Shown piece after piece: positions 19,071 through 26,955 of a stretch of DNA of 64,000 nucleotides. A model generated the notes under the pieces. The model had not been told where the DNA came from. It saw only the letters and a list, made by a program, of their open reading frames with translations, and ran no database searches. The stretch lies in contig CAYZMM010000005.1 of assembly GCA_964479535.1 (NCBI GenBank), positions 62,001 through 126,000 on the forward strand. Direction: 5' to 3'. Origin of the DNA: S015-6 sp964479535. Its GTDB lineage: Bacteria; Desulfobacterota; DSWW01. The translations under genes were made by a program, and so were the position numbers. The number at the start of each line of letters is the position of its first letter. The first letter of the stretch is position 1.

Positions 19071-20640
19071 GTCCGCCCCTGTAAAGAAGCCTGTTCCTGA
19101 GGAAGCGCAGGATTGCCAGCTCGGGGGCGAAATCGAATCGCCTGGTCCTGATTCGAAGGCTGCTGTGTGCACCGATCGACTTGGAGAGCACCTTCAAGGC
19201 GCCCCGGACGGCGGGATGGCTCAGACTGTCGATCAGGTTCGGAAGGGCGTGGGCAAGGGTGTGATAGTAGCCGATGTTCCCGATCCGTTTCCTCTCCTTT
19301 GCGTCGAACCAGGGGATCCTCTTTCCCTCCAGGTCGTACTCCCAGAAGTCCCAGTCCGACCAATCCTCGAGGCGGTCCGGCGGTTCGAGGCCGTGCTCGA
19401 CGGCCAGAGCGAACAACGGCGTGCCCGGAAGCGGCGTGTAGGTGCCGATCGTCTCGAGCTGTGCACCGGGGTTGTCGGCCTGAATCCTCCGGACCAGGCC
19501 CAAGGTTTGGTAGATCTCCTCGAACGTTTCGGTGGGAAAACCCATCATCAGGCTGTAACCGAAAACGATACCGTGCTTCCTCGCCTTCCGATTTGCCTGC
19601 AGGGCCTCCTGCCACGTGACACCCTTGCCGATGAGCTCCAGGATACGGTTGCTTCCTGATTCCACCCCGAACTTGAGCGCATAGGCCCCGCTTCGACGAA
19701 GCAGCGCGACCTCGTCGTCAGAGGCCCGATTGAAGAGATCCACCCGGGTCCCTGCGGTGTACCAGCTGATGTCGAGGCCCTTGGCCAGGATCCCTTCACA
19801 GATCTCCGAGGTCCTCGCCCGGTCCACGTGAAACTCGTCGTCCCGGATCCAGACCCCGTTCAAATCGAATCTCCGAACCGCTTCTTCGATCAGGGAGACG
19901 CTTCTTTCCGAGGACAGGGCCCTCCATTTCCTGCGTCGGATGGTTGCGCTGCTGCAGAAACCGCAATGGAACGGGCACCCCCGGGAGGTCTGCCCTATGT
20001 CCAGGGTTCGCGGGCTTTCCTTGAGGTAGAAGTCGGGGCGGATGTAGTTCTCCACGTTGACCAGTTCCCAGGGAATCGCAGGCAGGGCTTCCAGATCCAC
20101 CAGCTCTCTTTCCGGCGTGATCACGGCCTTGCCGCCGTTCTTGAAGCCGATTCCCCTGACATTTGAAAGGGGTTCACGGCACGCGAACGCGCTCACGAGC
20201 TCCGGGAACGTTGCATCTCCCTCCCCGATGCAGACGATGTCCACCCAATCGTTCTGCAGGGTCTGCTCGGGAACCGTGGACGGGTGGGGCCCGCCCCAGA
20301 CGATGGGAACATCTCCTCTCGCCTTCTGCCGGACGAGGCGGGCCGCCTCGAGGCCGAAGGCGATCTGGTTGCCCACCATGCAGGTGATGCCCACGCACAG
20401 GGGGTTGCCTTCCAGCGCGAGGGCGAGGGCCTTCCGCCAGCTACGGTCCGTTCGCTGGTCGATGATCCTGATCTTGTAGCCTTCCCTGTGAAGGGGCGCC
20501 GCGACGGCGAGGAGGGAATGGGGCGGCGTGATGGCGGAGCCCACGTCCATTCCGGTCTTCGGGTAGACCAGAATGACGTCGGCGTCTTTTTCACAGCTCT
20601 TCTGCCGTTTCACGGGCTCGAATCCGTCTGCGTGGATCAC
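19057..20640 (-). CDS. B12-binding-domain radical SAM protein
   Basis: Class B-type radical SAM enzyme, about 527 aa. N-terminal B12-binding-like Rossmann domain: DVILVYPKTGMDVGSAITPPHSL, then GITCMVGNQ and IVWGGPHPSTVPE (each segment separate). The [4Fe-4S] site is RGCPFHCGFC (CX3CX2C). Later motifs IRDDEFHVD and KFGVESGSNRIL fit the SAM barrel. Relatives include magnesium-protoporphyrin cyclase-like BchE and hopanoid or lipid modifying enzymes; the substrate cannot be told. The start is GTG at 20640 or GTG at 20613; both have weak ribosome sites. It is transcribed away from the zinc gene promoter at 20803. Confidence 0.82.
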   Translation of the reverse strand: MIHADGFEPVKRQKSCEKDADVILVYPKTGMDVGSAITPPHSLLAVAAPLHREGYKIRIIDQRTDRSWRKALALALEGNPLCVGITCMVGNQIAFGLEAARLVRQKARGDVPIVWGGPHPSTVPEQTLQNDWVDIVCIGEGDATFPELVSAFACREPLSNVRGIGFKNGGKAVITPERELVDLEALPAIPWELVNVENYIRPDFYLKESPRTLDIGQTSRGCPFHCGFCSSATIRRRKWRALSSERSVSLIEEAVRRFDLNGVWIRDDEFHVDRARTSEICEGILAKGLDISWYTAGTRVDLFNRASDDEVALLRRSGAYALKFGVESGSNRILELIGKGVTWQEALQANRKARKHGIVFGYSLMMGFPTETFEEIYQTLGLVRRIQADNPGAQLETIGTYTPLPGTPLFALAVEHGLEPPDRLEDWSDWDFWEYDLEGKRIPWFDAKERKRIGNIGYYHTLAHALPNLIDSLSHPAVRGALKVLSKSIGAHSSLRIRTRRFDFAPELAILRFLRNRLLYRGGLSLR

Positions 20641-20792
20641 GATGGTCCGGTGGCGCTCTCGACCGGACGCGGTTGGGCCAGGATAGGATGATGATCCGCA
20701 AGGATCAAGGAGCTGCGCCCTTCCGGGCCCGAACCTTCCGCGCTTCCGCCGCTCTCGCGACGAAGTCTCGTGCAATATGCTAGCGGCACAAA

Positions 20793-20807
20793 TGCAATGC
20801 GGTTGCA
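20793..20807. promoter_or_regulatory. Predicted Zur operator 1
   Basis: TGCAATGCGGTTGCA, an inverted repeat (with flanks AATGCAA-N5-TTGCATT, perfect arms, 20791-20809). Its right half contains the -35 hexamer of the rightward promoter. The same motif occurs on both sides of the zur/znuA intergenic region. Assignment to Zur is an inference from position. Confidence 0.75.
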
Positions 20808-20831
20808 TTCAGTGGGTGGAAGAGCTATATT
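20803..20831 (+). promoter_or_regulatory. Promoter of the first zinc gene cluster
   Basis: TTGCAT (20803-20808), 17-bp spacer, TATATT (20826-20831). Transcription would start near 20838 and read the 20877 gene and those beyond. The -35 is inside the predicted Zur operator, so repressor binding would block it. Confidence 0.75.
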
Positions 20832-20876
20832 CTCCTCCATTGCGTCCCCTTCTTACGCGAACCACGCGGGTTGTCC

Positions 20877-21188
20877 ATGCGTTTCTTTTGTCGGTTCAAC
20901 AGGATCCGGGGCCTCCTGACCTTCGGTTTCATGCTCTTCCTGGTAGCGGCAGGAGCCCTTTCCCTGGCCCACTGCTACGGAGGACATGCACACGGAAAGG
21001 AGGCGGGCAGTTGCGCGATCTGCGCCTTTGCCTGCCATGTCGCCGCGGGTTTCCTGGCCGTCGTGTCCTTCACGTGCCTGGCGCTCCTCTGCCGATTACG
21101 GCAGCGGTCTTCGGGTCGCCGCACCTTTGGAACCACCGCATCCCTCCCTCTCATCCGCGCTCCCCCCCTTCACCGCGCAGCAGCTTAG
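20877..21188 (+). CDS. Small membrane protein with Cys/His motif (DUF2946-like)
   Basis: Unrecognised small protein, 103 aa, first gene behind the predicted Zur promoter. ATG 20877 is chosen (TTG 20871 is two codons earlier; weak ribosome site GCGGG). Two hydrophobic segments (GLLTFGFMLFLVAAGALSLA and FLAVVSFTCLALL) flank a metal-binding-looking patch HCYGGHAHGKEAGSCAICAF followed by ACH. This resembles DUF2946-type membrane proteins often found beside metal transport genes. A role in zinc handling is inferred from the patch, the operator and the neighbours. The basic C-terminal 25 residues are low in conservation signals. Confidence 0.6.
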   Translation: MRFFCRFNRIRGLLTFGFMLFLVAAGALSLAHCYGGHAHGKEAGSCAICAFACHVAAGFLAVVSFTCLALLCRLRQRSSGRRTFGTTASLPLIRAPPLHRAAA

Positions 21189-21435
21189 CCTTGCCGCACA
21201 GCGTCGCGTCTCGCGCCGTCACCGGGAGTTCGCGTAAGGGCTGACCCGATCGTTGAACCCTATGGCGAAGATGCCTTTCCCTGTCAGGGCTTTTCCTACA
21301 TGGCAAGGCGGAAGCTCCCGGGCAACCCGGTGCAACGGGCTGTCCGGGGCGCGCCGGGCGCAGCAGGCGCGCGGCAGGTGAAAAGGGAACGCGTGAATAT
21401 TTCTCCGACCGCACGGAAAAGAGAAGGGGTCCTCT

Positions 21436-22737
21436 ATGAGAGCCGGATATCACCTCATCCTTCTTGGAGTCTTCCTGTTCCTGCCTCTGCAGGGCATGGC
21501 CGCCGCAGAACAGGTACAGGTAGAGGAGGAGGAAACGATCGAAGAGAGGCTGGATCGCCTCCAGCAGGAGCTGGATCAGCTCAGGAAGGAACACGAGGCA
21601 GAGATCAAGGAACTGGAAGCGAAGCTGGAAAGGCAGGAGAAGAGGAGCGCCGAGGAGGGTGCCCCTTATCGGGCCCAGCCGGTGGGCAACTGGGGCATCA
21701 TGAACCCGTCCATCAGCGCCATTGCCGATGTGCAGGCCCTGTTCACGAACAACAAGGAGAACGACAACCGGAACAGAATTCGCGTCAAGGAGGTGGAGTT
21801 CGCCTTTCAGGGCTATCTCTACCCGGGCATCCGGGCCGATGTGATCCCGGCCCTGGAGATGGAGTACATCGGGGACGAGGTGAACGTGGAGGTCGACCTG
21901 GAAGAGGCGTATCTGACCATGTCGCCGATTCCATTCGTGGGCGAATACGTCCCCCTGGGCCTGCAGCTCGGCCGCAAGTTCATGAACTTCGGCATCCTGA
22001 ACCCGATCCATCCGCACCACTGGCCCTTTGCCGACACCCCTCTTGTCCTGGAGAGCTTCTTCGGGGCTCACAACTGGTTCGACGACGGCATCCAGGGCTT
22101 TGTGAACATCCCGAATCCCTGGGACCTGTACCTGAAGACCACCTTCGGCTACTGGAACGGGAAGCAGCTCGGCCATTCCCACGGCCACGAAGAAGAGGGC
22201 CACGACCACGACACGGACGGCCACGCCCACTCGGTTGGCGAACCCGTGCAGTGGGACGGCCGGGTCTACCTGTCACGAACCGTCATGGGCGTGCCCTTCG
22301 GTCGCACCTCCGATATGCGGCTGGGAGCCAGCGTGAGCTGGGACGAAACGAATACCACCACGCTGGTGGGAGGCGATCTGACCTACACCTACCGTTTCCC
22401 GGGCACCTACCATCGCCTGCGGTGGCAGAACGAGTTCATGGCGGCCGACCTGGGCAAGGGCGACTACTGGCGGTACGGGGGGTACAGCCTCCTCGCCTTC
22501 TCCCTCGGCAAGGACTGGGAAACCGGGGCCCGCTATGACCGGTCCCAGATCCTGGATCCGCTGGTGAGTGAAGATCAGTGGGCCTCGACCGGGTTCCTCA
22601 CCTATTTTCTGACCCACAGCCTGTACTTCCGGGGCCAGTACCGTTATCGGAACACCCTGGAGGACGAGGACGAGCACAACGGGTACATCCAGATGGTGTT
22701 CGGTCTGGGCCCCCACGCCCACAGGCTCGAGAACTGA
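21436..22737 (+). CDS. Outer-membrane beta-barrel protein with His-rich loop, probable zinc porin
   Basis: 433 aa; signal peptide (hydrophobic LILLGVFLFLPLQGMAAA), then a coiled coil at about 28-70 (RLDRLQQELDQLRKEHEAE), then a porin-like barrel of alternating amphipathic strands ending ...GYIQMVFGLG. One loop is strikingly metal-binding: LGHSHGHEEEGHDHDTDGHA near residue 245, with eight His. There is no TonB box or plug domain, unlike ZnuD-type receptors, so passive or affinity-assisted passage is inferred. A coiled coil before the barrel recalls trimeric porins of the OprP type. It follows the 20877 gene and precedes a zinc ABC importer, so it is read as the outer-membrane step of the same pathway. 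Confidence 0.72.
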   Translation: MRAGYHLILLGVFLFLPLQGMAAAEQVQVEEEETIEERLDRLQQELDQLRKEHEAEIKELEAKLERQEKRSAEEGAPYRAQPVGNWGIMNPSISAIADVQALFTNNKENDNRNRIRVKEVEFAFQGYLYPGIRADVIPALEMEYIGDEVNVEVDLEEAYLTMSPIPFVGEYVPLGLQLGRKFMNFGILNPIHPHHWPFADTPLVLESFFGAHNWFDDGIQGFVNIPNPWDLYLKTTFGYWNGKQLGHSHGHEEEGHDHDTDGHAHSVGEPVQWDGRVYLSRTVMGVPFGRTSDMRLGASVSWDETNTTTLVGGDLTYTYRFPGTYHRLRWQNEFMAADLGKGDYWRYGGYSLLAFSLGKDWETGARYDRSQILDPLVSEDQWASTGFLTYFLTHSLYFRGQYRYRNTLEDEDEHNGYIQMVFGLGPHAHRLEN

Positions 22738-22767
22738 CGTGAGCTTCGAGAAAGAGGAGACCGACAT

Positions 22768-23700
22768 ATGCGTTGGCACAAGATAAAGACCGTTCTTGCC
22801 CTCGCGGTCTGGCTGCTCATCGTGATGCAGCCGACTCTGGGCCTGGCAAAGGTGTTTGTTGTCGCCTCGACCCTGGACATGGCGGATTTCACCCGCCAGG
22901 TGGGAGGCGAACGCGTGGAGGTCTATCCGATCTCCACGGGCAAGTTCGATCTGCACTTCTTCGAGCCCGTTCCCAGTCAGGCGATGAAGCTGGGCCGGGC
23001 GGACGTGCTCGTCGTTGGCGGGCTCGAGATCGATCCCTGGATCCAGGGGCTGATCGAGGCATCGAGGAACGCGAGGATCGTGTTCGGTGCCCGGGGTTAC
23101 GTGGACCCCGCGGTCGGTGTCCGTCCCCTGGACGTGCCGTCCGGGAGCATCGACGGGTCCATGGGAGATGTTCACCCCTACGGCAATCCCCATTTCTGGT
23201 TTACGCCGGAGAACGTTGAGATCGCAGTAAGGAACATCACTGACGGGCTCATGCGGGTGGACCCGGAGGGGACCGCCACCTACGAGCGCAATCGTGACCA
23301 GTACCTGGCAAGAGTGAAGGCAACCTATGAAGATCTTAAGGCGAAGATGAGGCCCTTCCAAGGGACGGCCGTGCTCCAGTACCATCCGTCCTGGGACTAC
23401 TTCTGCGAGGCCATGGGCCTGGAGATCGTGGGAAGCCTCGAGCCGAAGCCCGGCATCCCGCCCACCCCCGGACACCTCCGGCAGATTGTGGAGCAAGCAC
23501 GGGCGCGGGACGCCAGGGTCCTCCTCGTGGAGCCCTACTATCCGAAGCGTCCCGTCCGTTTCGTGGAAGAGAAGGCCGGCATGCAGGCCCTCAGGCTTCC
23601 GCTCTATCTTGGAGGCAAGAAGGGAATCGAAGACTACCTCGAAAACCTACGGTACATTGTGGAAACGATCGTCGGCGAGCTGGGTGAAGGTGGAGCCTGA
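22768..23700 (+). CDS. Zinc/manganese ABC transporter substrate-binding protein (cluster A-I)
   Basis: Periplasmic metal-binding protein, 310 aa, with signal peptide (LALAVWLLIVMQPTLGLA). Family ligands are visible: His in FDLHFFEPVPSQAMKL, His in GNPHFWFTPENV, His in LQYHPSWDYF, and the EP..Y segment near residue 255. It lacks the long His-rich loop of classical ZnuA, which the neighbouring barrel and lipoprotein carry instead. It starts 30 nt after the barrel gene and is followed by its ATPase and permease genes. Zinc is preferred over manganese because of the upstream operator and the His-rich neighbours. Confidence 0.88.
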   Translation: MRWHKIKTVLALAVWLLIVMQPTLGLAKVFVVASTLDMADFTRQVGGERVEVYPISTGKFDLHFFEPVPSQAMKLGRADVLVVGGLEIDPWIQGLIEASRNARIVFGARGYVDPAVGVRPLDVPSGSIDGSMGDVHPYGNPHFWFTPENVEIAVRNITDGLMRVDPEGTATYERNRDQYLARVKATYEDLKAKMRPFQGTAVLQYHPSWDYFCEAMGLEIVGSLEPKPGIPPTPGHLRQIVEQARARDARVLLVEPYYPKRPVRFVEEKAGMQALRLPLYLGGKKGIEDYLENLRYIVETIVGELGEGGA

Positions 23701-23743
23701 TCGCACCGCAAGGCAACCGGTAGGAAGAGAAGGAACCGGGATC

Positions 23744-24490
23744 GTGGCCGAGTCGGTTGTCCGTTTTGATGACGTGAGCCTGGGTTATGGCAGTCGCCTG
23801 GTGCTTCAAGGGCTCACCTTCGGCGTCAAGGAAGGGGAGTTCCTTGGCATCATAGGGCCCAACGGGGCCGGGAAGACGACACTGCTCAGGGGCATCCTCG
23901 GGCTCATACGGCCGAAGGCGGGCCACATCTCTGCAACGGGTGCGCTCCGCTACGGGTATGTAATGCAGCGCCAGTTCCTGGACACCCATTTCCCCTTCAC
24001 CGTGGAGGATGTGGTCTGCATGGGAAGGTTCGGCCGGAAGCGTGCATGGTCACGGCTGGATCCGGAGGATGGAGAAGTGGTCGGACAGGCCCTCGAGATC
24101 ACGGGCCTGGAAGACTTGAAGGACCGGTTGTACAGAGAACTGTCAGGCGGCGAAAAACAGAGGACACTGATCGCCCGAGCCCTGGCATCCCAGCCGGAGG
24201 TCCTGGTTCTGGACGAGCCGACCAATGATATGGATGTCAAGGGTGAGAACCAGATCATGGGTCTCGTGCAGGAGATCCAGCAGAAGACGGGGGTCACCAT
24301 CTTGTTGGTCAGCCACCTGCTGCACGTGGTACTGAATTATGCGGAACGGCTCATGTTCCTTGCGGACGGGAAGGCCGAGCTCTACTCGATCGACGAGCTG
24401 GTCTCAGGGGACCTTCTCACCAGGATCTACGGGTTTCCGATCCGAGTGGGTGTGTCCGAAGGGAAGAGATACTTGATTTCGGGTGCGTAG
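23744..24490 (+). CDS. Metal ABC transporter ATP-binding protein
   Basis: Cytoplasmic ATPase of the importer, 248 aa. Walker A GPNGAGKTT, signature LSGGEKQR, Walker B VLVLDEPTND and the switch His in LLVSHLLH are intact. GTG 23744 is chosen for its AGAAGGAAC ribosome site and because the domain starts at VRFDDVSLGY. It sits 43 nt after the binding-protein gene and 3 nt before the permease gene. Confidence 0.92.
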   Translation: MAESVVRFDDVSLGYGSRLVLQGLTFGVKEGEFLGIIGPNGAGKTTLLRGILGLIRPKAGHISATGALRYGYVMQRQFLDTHFPFTVEDVVCMGRFGRKRAWSRLDPEDGEVVGQALEITGLEDLKDRLYRELSGGEKQRTLIARALASQPEVLVLDEPTNDMDVKGENQIMGLVQEIQQKTGVTILLVSHLLHVVLNYAERLMFLADGKAELYSIDELVSGDLLTRIYGFPIRVGVSEGKRYLISGA

Positions 24491-24493
24491 GAC

Positions 24494-25291
24494 ATGGATT
24501 TCTTAGAAGATGCATTCTTGCTGAACGCGCTCCTGGCCGCCCTGATCAGTGGGGCCCTGTGTGCCTTCCTCGGTGTATACATCCACCTCAAGAGGATCAT
24601 CTTCATCGGCATCGCCCTGTCCGAGGTGGCTGCCCTGGGGGTCGCTGCTGGTCTGTATGTGGGTATCTGGCCGGAGGCATCCGCCTCTGTGCTCACCGTG
24701 CTGGTGGCCCTCCTGTTCTGGTGGCCTGGACGTGACGGTTTCTTGAGCCGGGAGGCGCTCCTCGGGTTCGTCTACTGTGTTGCTGCTGCGGGAGCGATCC
24801 TGCTGCTGGCCGCGAACCCCATGGCAGAGGCGCATGGCGTGGATCTGGTGTCGGGCAACCTGCTCTACACCATGGGGGACGATATCCTCCTTCTTTCCCT
24901 GCTTGCGGGTGGAACGCTCACACTCCATCTGCTCCTGTTTCCGAGGTTCCTGTTCGTTTCTTTCGATCCTGAGACGGCAAGAACTCTGGGCCTCGAGGAG
25001 CGGACGGTGGAGTTCCTGATGTACTTGACCCTCGGGCTCTCGGTTGCGGTGTCCATGAAGACGACGGGGATCCTCTTCGTCTTCTCCTCCATGGTGATTC
25101 CTCCCATGGTGGGCCTGGTCCTGTGCCGCAGGGTCTGGGCGGTCTTCGTTGCGGCCCTTGTGACGGCCCTGGCCGCAGGTTTCCTGGGCCTCTGGGCTTC
25201 TTTTGACTGGGACCTTCCAACAGGTCCCGCCATCGTCTGTGTGGAAGGGTTTCTTTTCTGTTTGGCCGCCCTCTTTCGGGGCCTCAGATAA
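24494..25291 (+). CDS. Metal ABC transporter permease (ZnuB-like)
   Basis: Integral membrane subunit, 265 aa, ABC-3 family, with about eight hydrophobic helices. N-terminal FLEDAFLLNALLAALISGAL and the internal SEVAALGVAAGL fit the family. It overlaps nothing but is only 3 nt from the ATPase stop, so the two are one unit. Together with 22768 and 23744 it makes a complete importer, the first of two in the window. Confidence 0.9.
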   Translation: MDFLEDAFLLNALLAALISGALCAFLGVYIHLKRIIFIGIALSEVAALGVAAGLYVGIWPEASASVLTVLVALLFWWPGRDGFLSREALLGFVYCVAAAGAILLLAANPMAEAHGVDLVSGNLLYTMGDDILLLSLLAGGTLTLHLLLFPRFLFVSFDPETARTLGLEERTVEFLMYLTLGLSVAVSMKTTGILFVFSSMVIPPMVGLVLCRRVWAVFVAALVTALAAGFLGLWASFDWDLPTGPAIVCVEGFLFCLAALFRGLR

Positions 25292-25320
25292 GGTCGATAT
25301 CAAGATAGGAGAATCAGGAA

Positions 25321-25908
25321 ATGACACGCAACAAAGCCATCCTATGGATTTCGTTTCTTGCGGCAGCCCTGCTGTTCGGCTGCTCGGAAAGCAAACCGCT
25401 GGACATGGAGCACGAGCACGACCATGCGAATGTGGGAGGCCTCCTCCTCCTGGTGGATGAGGAGGAGATACACTACCAGCTTCAATCGGAACAGGTTGGG
25501 GTTGTCCACCTGCACGCAGGGGACACCCTCGAGGTGGAGGTGATCCTCTTGAACGAGGATGGGGAGCCGCTCGAAGAGGGGCATGACCACCACGAGGGCG
25601 AGCACGATCATGGGCATGAACACGGCCTGGTGCAGGCCCAGCAACACGAGGAGGAAGAACACGAGCACGGTCTCGCCTTCACGGGATATGACCCTGCGAT
25701 CATCGAGATTCACACGCACGAGCACGACCACGACCATGAGAACGGCCACGATGAAGGCAACCACGAGGGCGAAGAAGACGAGCACGAGGGGCTCGCCTTT
25801 GAGCTGACCGGCCTGGCCCATGGCTCGACAGCCTTCACCCTCTGGGTCCTCGAGGAGGAAGAAACGATCTACACCTCGCTTTCGATCCTTACCCACGTGG
25901 AGGATTAG
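25321..25908 (+). CDS. His-rich lipoprotein, probable zinc-binding
   Basis: 195 aa. Signal with lipobox LLFGC, then an extremely His/Glu/Asp-rich protein: HEHDHANVGG, GHDHHEGEHDHGHEHG, THEHDHDHENGHDEGNHEGE. Between these tracts are beta-like segments (VGVVHLHAGDTLEVEVILL and AFELTGLAHGSTAFTLWVL). The protein is not a known enzyme. Location after the importer permease (29 nt) suggests that it holds or passes zinc to the binding protein at the periplasmic face. Histidine-rich lipoproteins of this kind are known next to zinc importers, but this one is not a recognised named family. Confidence 0.7.
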   Translation: MTRNKAILWISFLAAALLFGCSESKPLDMEHEHDHANVGGLLLLVDEEEIHYQLQSEQVGVVHLHAGDTLEVEVILLNEDGEPLEEGHDHHEGEHDHGHEHGLVQAQQHEEEEHEHGLAFTGYDPAIIEIHTHEHDHDHENGHDEGNHEGEEDEHEGLAFELTGLAHGSTAFTLWVLEEEETIYTSLSILTHVED

Positions 25909-25972
25909 GGAACAGGCGGCTCGACGAACCGAGCGATGATTCGATTGAGGGTACGAAGGGGTCAGAGAAATC

Positions 25973-26004
25973 GGGGGCGATCCCGACGATGCGGAACCGC
26001 CCCC
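25973..26004. terminator. Possible shared hairpin between convergent genes
   Basis: GGGGGCG (25973-25979) and CGCCCCC (25998-26004) form a perfect 7-bp stem with an 18-nt loop between the His-rich lipoprotein gene and adk. There is no T-tract on either strand, so termination is uncertain. Confidence 0.3.
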
Positions 26005-26038
26005 TGGTGTGCTTGTCAGGTAGGTTGCTGCGATGAGC

Positions 26039-26701
26039 CTACTTCACCGCATCCAGGCCGGCGAAGATCTTGTCCCGGATCTCTTCCACTTTGCCGATGC
26101 CCTCGATGTGGACGTACTTCGGCGCGGCCGGGTCTCCCGTGGCCTCCCACTTCTTGTAGTAGTCGATCAGGGGCTCGGTCTGCTCGTGGTAGACGTCCAG
26201 CCGCTTCTTTACGGTTTCTTCCTTGTCGTCGTCGCGCTGAACCAGGGGCTCGCCCGTCACGTCGTCCTTGCCTTCCACTTTGGGCGGGTTGAAGATGATG
26301 TGGTAGGTCCTTCCGCTGGGAAGGTGGGCCCGTCGGCCGCTCATTCGCTTGATGATCTCCTCGTCCGGCACGTCGATATCCACCACCGCATCGATCGGGA
26401 CCCCCGCATCCTTCATGGCGTCCGCCTGCGGGATGGTCCTGGGGAAGCCGTCGAAGAGGAAGCCCTTCTCGCAGTCCGGCTCCTTGATCCGCTCCTTTAC
26501 GAGCCCGATGATGACGTCATCCGGAACGAGGCCGCCCGCATCCATGTACCCCTTCGCCTCCTTGCCGAGCTCGGTCCCGGCCTTTACGGCGGCCCGAAGC
26601 ATGTCGCCCGTGGAGATCTGCGGGATCCCGTATTTGTCCTTGATGTAGTTGGCTTGCGTGCCCTTGCCCGCTCCGGGGCCGCCCAAGAGAATCAAACGCA
26701 T
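26039..26701 (-). CDS. adk: Adenylate kinase
   Basis: Interconverts ATP, ADP and AMP, 220 aa. ATG at 26701 is chosen because AGGAGG lies 6 nt upstream and the protein begins MRLILLGGPGAGKGTQ (P-loop). Other motifs: ISTGDMLR, FDGFPRT and the long-type LID GRRAHLPSGRTYH. The LID lacks the four zinc cysteines found in Gram-positive enzymes. It is separate from the flanking zinc genes and convergent with them. Confidence 0.97.
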   Translation of the reverse strand: MRLILLGGPGAGKGTQANYIKDKYGIPQISTGDMLRAAVKAGTELGKEAKGYMDAGGLVPDDVIIGLVKERIKEPDCEKGFLFDGFPRTIPQADAMKDAGVPIDAVVDIDVPDEEIIKRMSGRRAHLPSGRTYHIIFNPPKVEGKDDVTGEPLVQRDDDKEETVKKRLDVYHEQTEPLIDYYKKWEATGDPAAPKYVHIEGIGKVEEIRDKIFAGLDAVK

Positions 26702-26955
26702 CGGTCTTCCTCCTTTTCGAGAGCCATGGGATGAGAACGATCCGGCTTGTGGGGAGATCGCTTCCGGGTTCGACGACGATTCGGTCCGAAGGGCCCCTGA
26801 GGCCGAGGTTTGCTGCAACTTGCCAACCCCATGTGTATGACGTAAAGATCGTTTCATGTCAAGGAGGAGCTGCATCGATACGGGTGAATCGATGAACGGA
26901 GTCTGCTTCTGAACCTGAGCAGGATCCTGGTGCGCAAACACAGGAGACGCCCCCC

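Noticed and set aside
21370..21435. Cobalamin-riboswitch-like pieces (AGGTGAAAAGGGAACGCG) before the barrel gene
   Set aside because: The rest of the riboswitch (conserved CCGCAACTG and GCCACTG boxes) is missing and the coding region begins too soon.
26856..26912. Possible 18-residue leader peptide before the histidine kinase
   Set aside because: AGGAGG occurs inside it and not before it, and nothing in composition or fold suggests attenuation.
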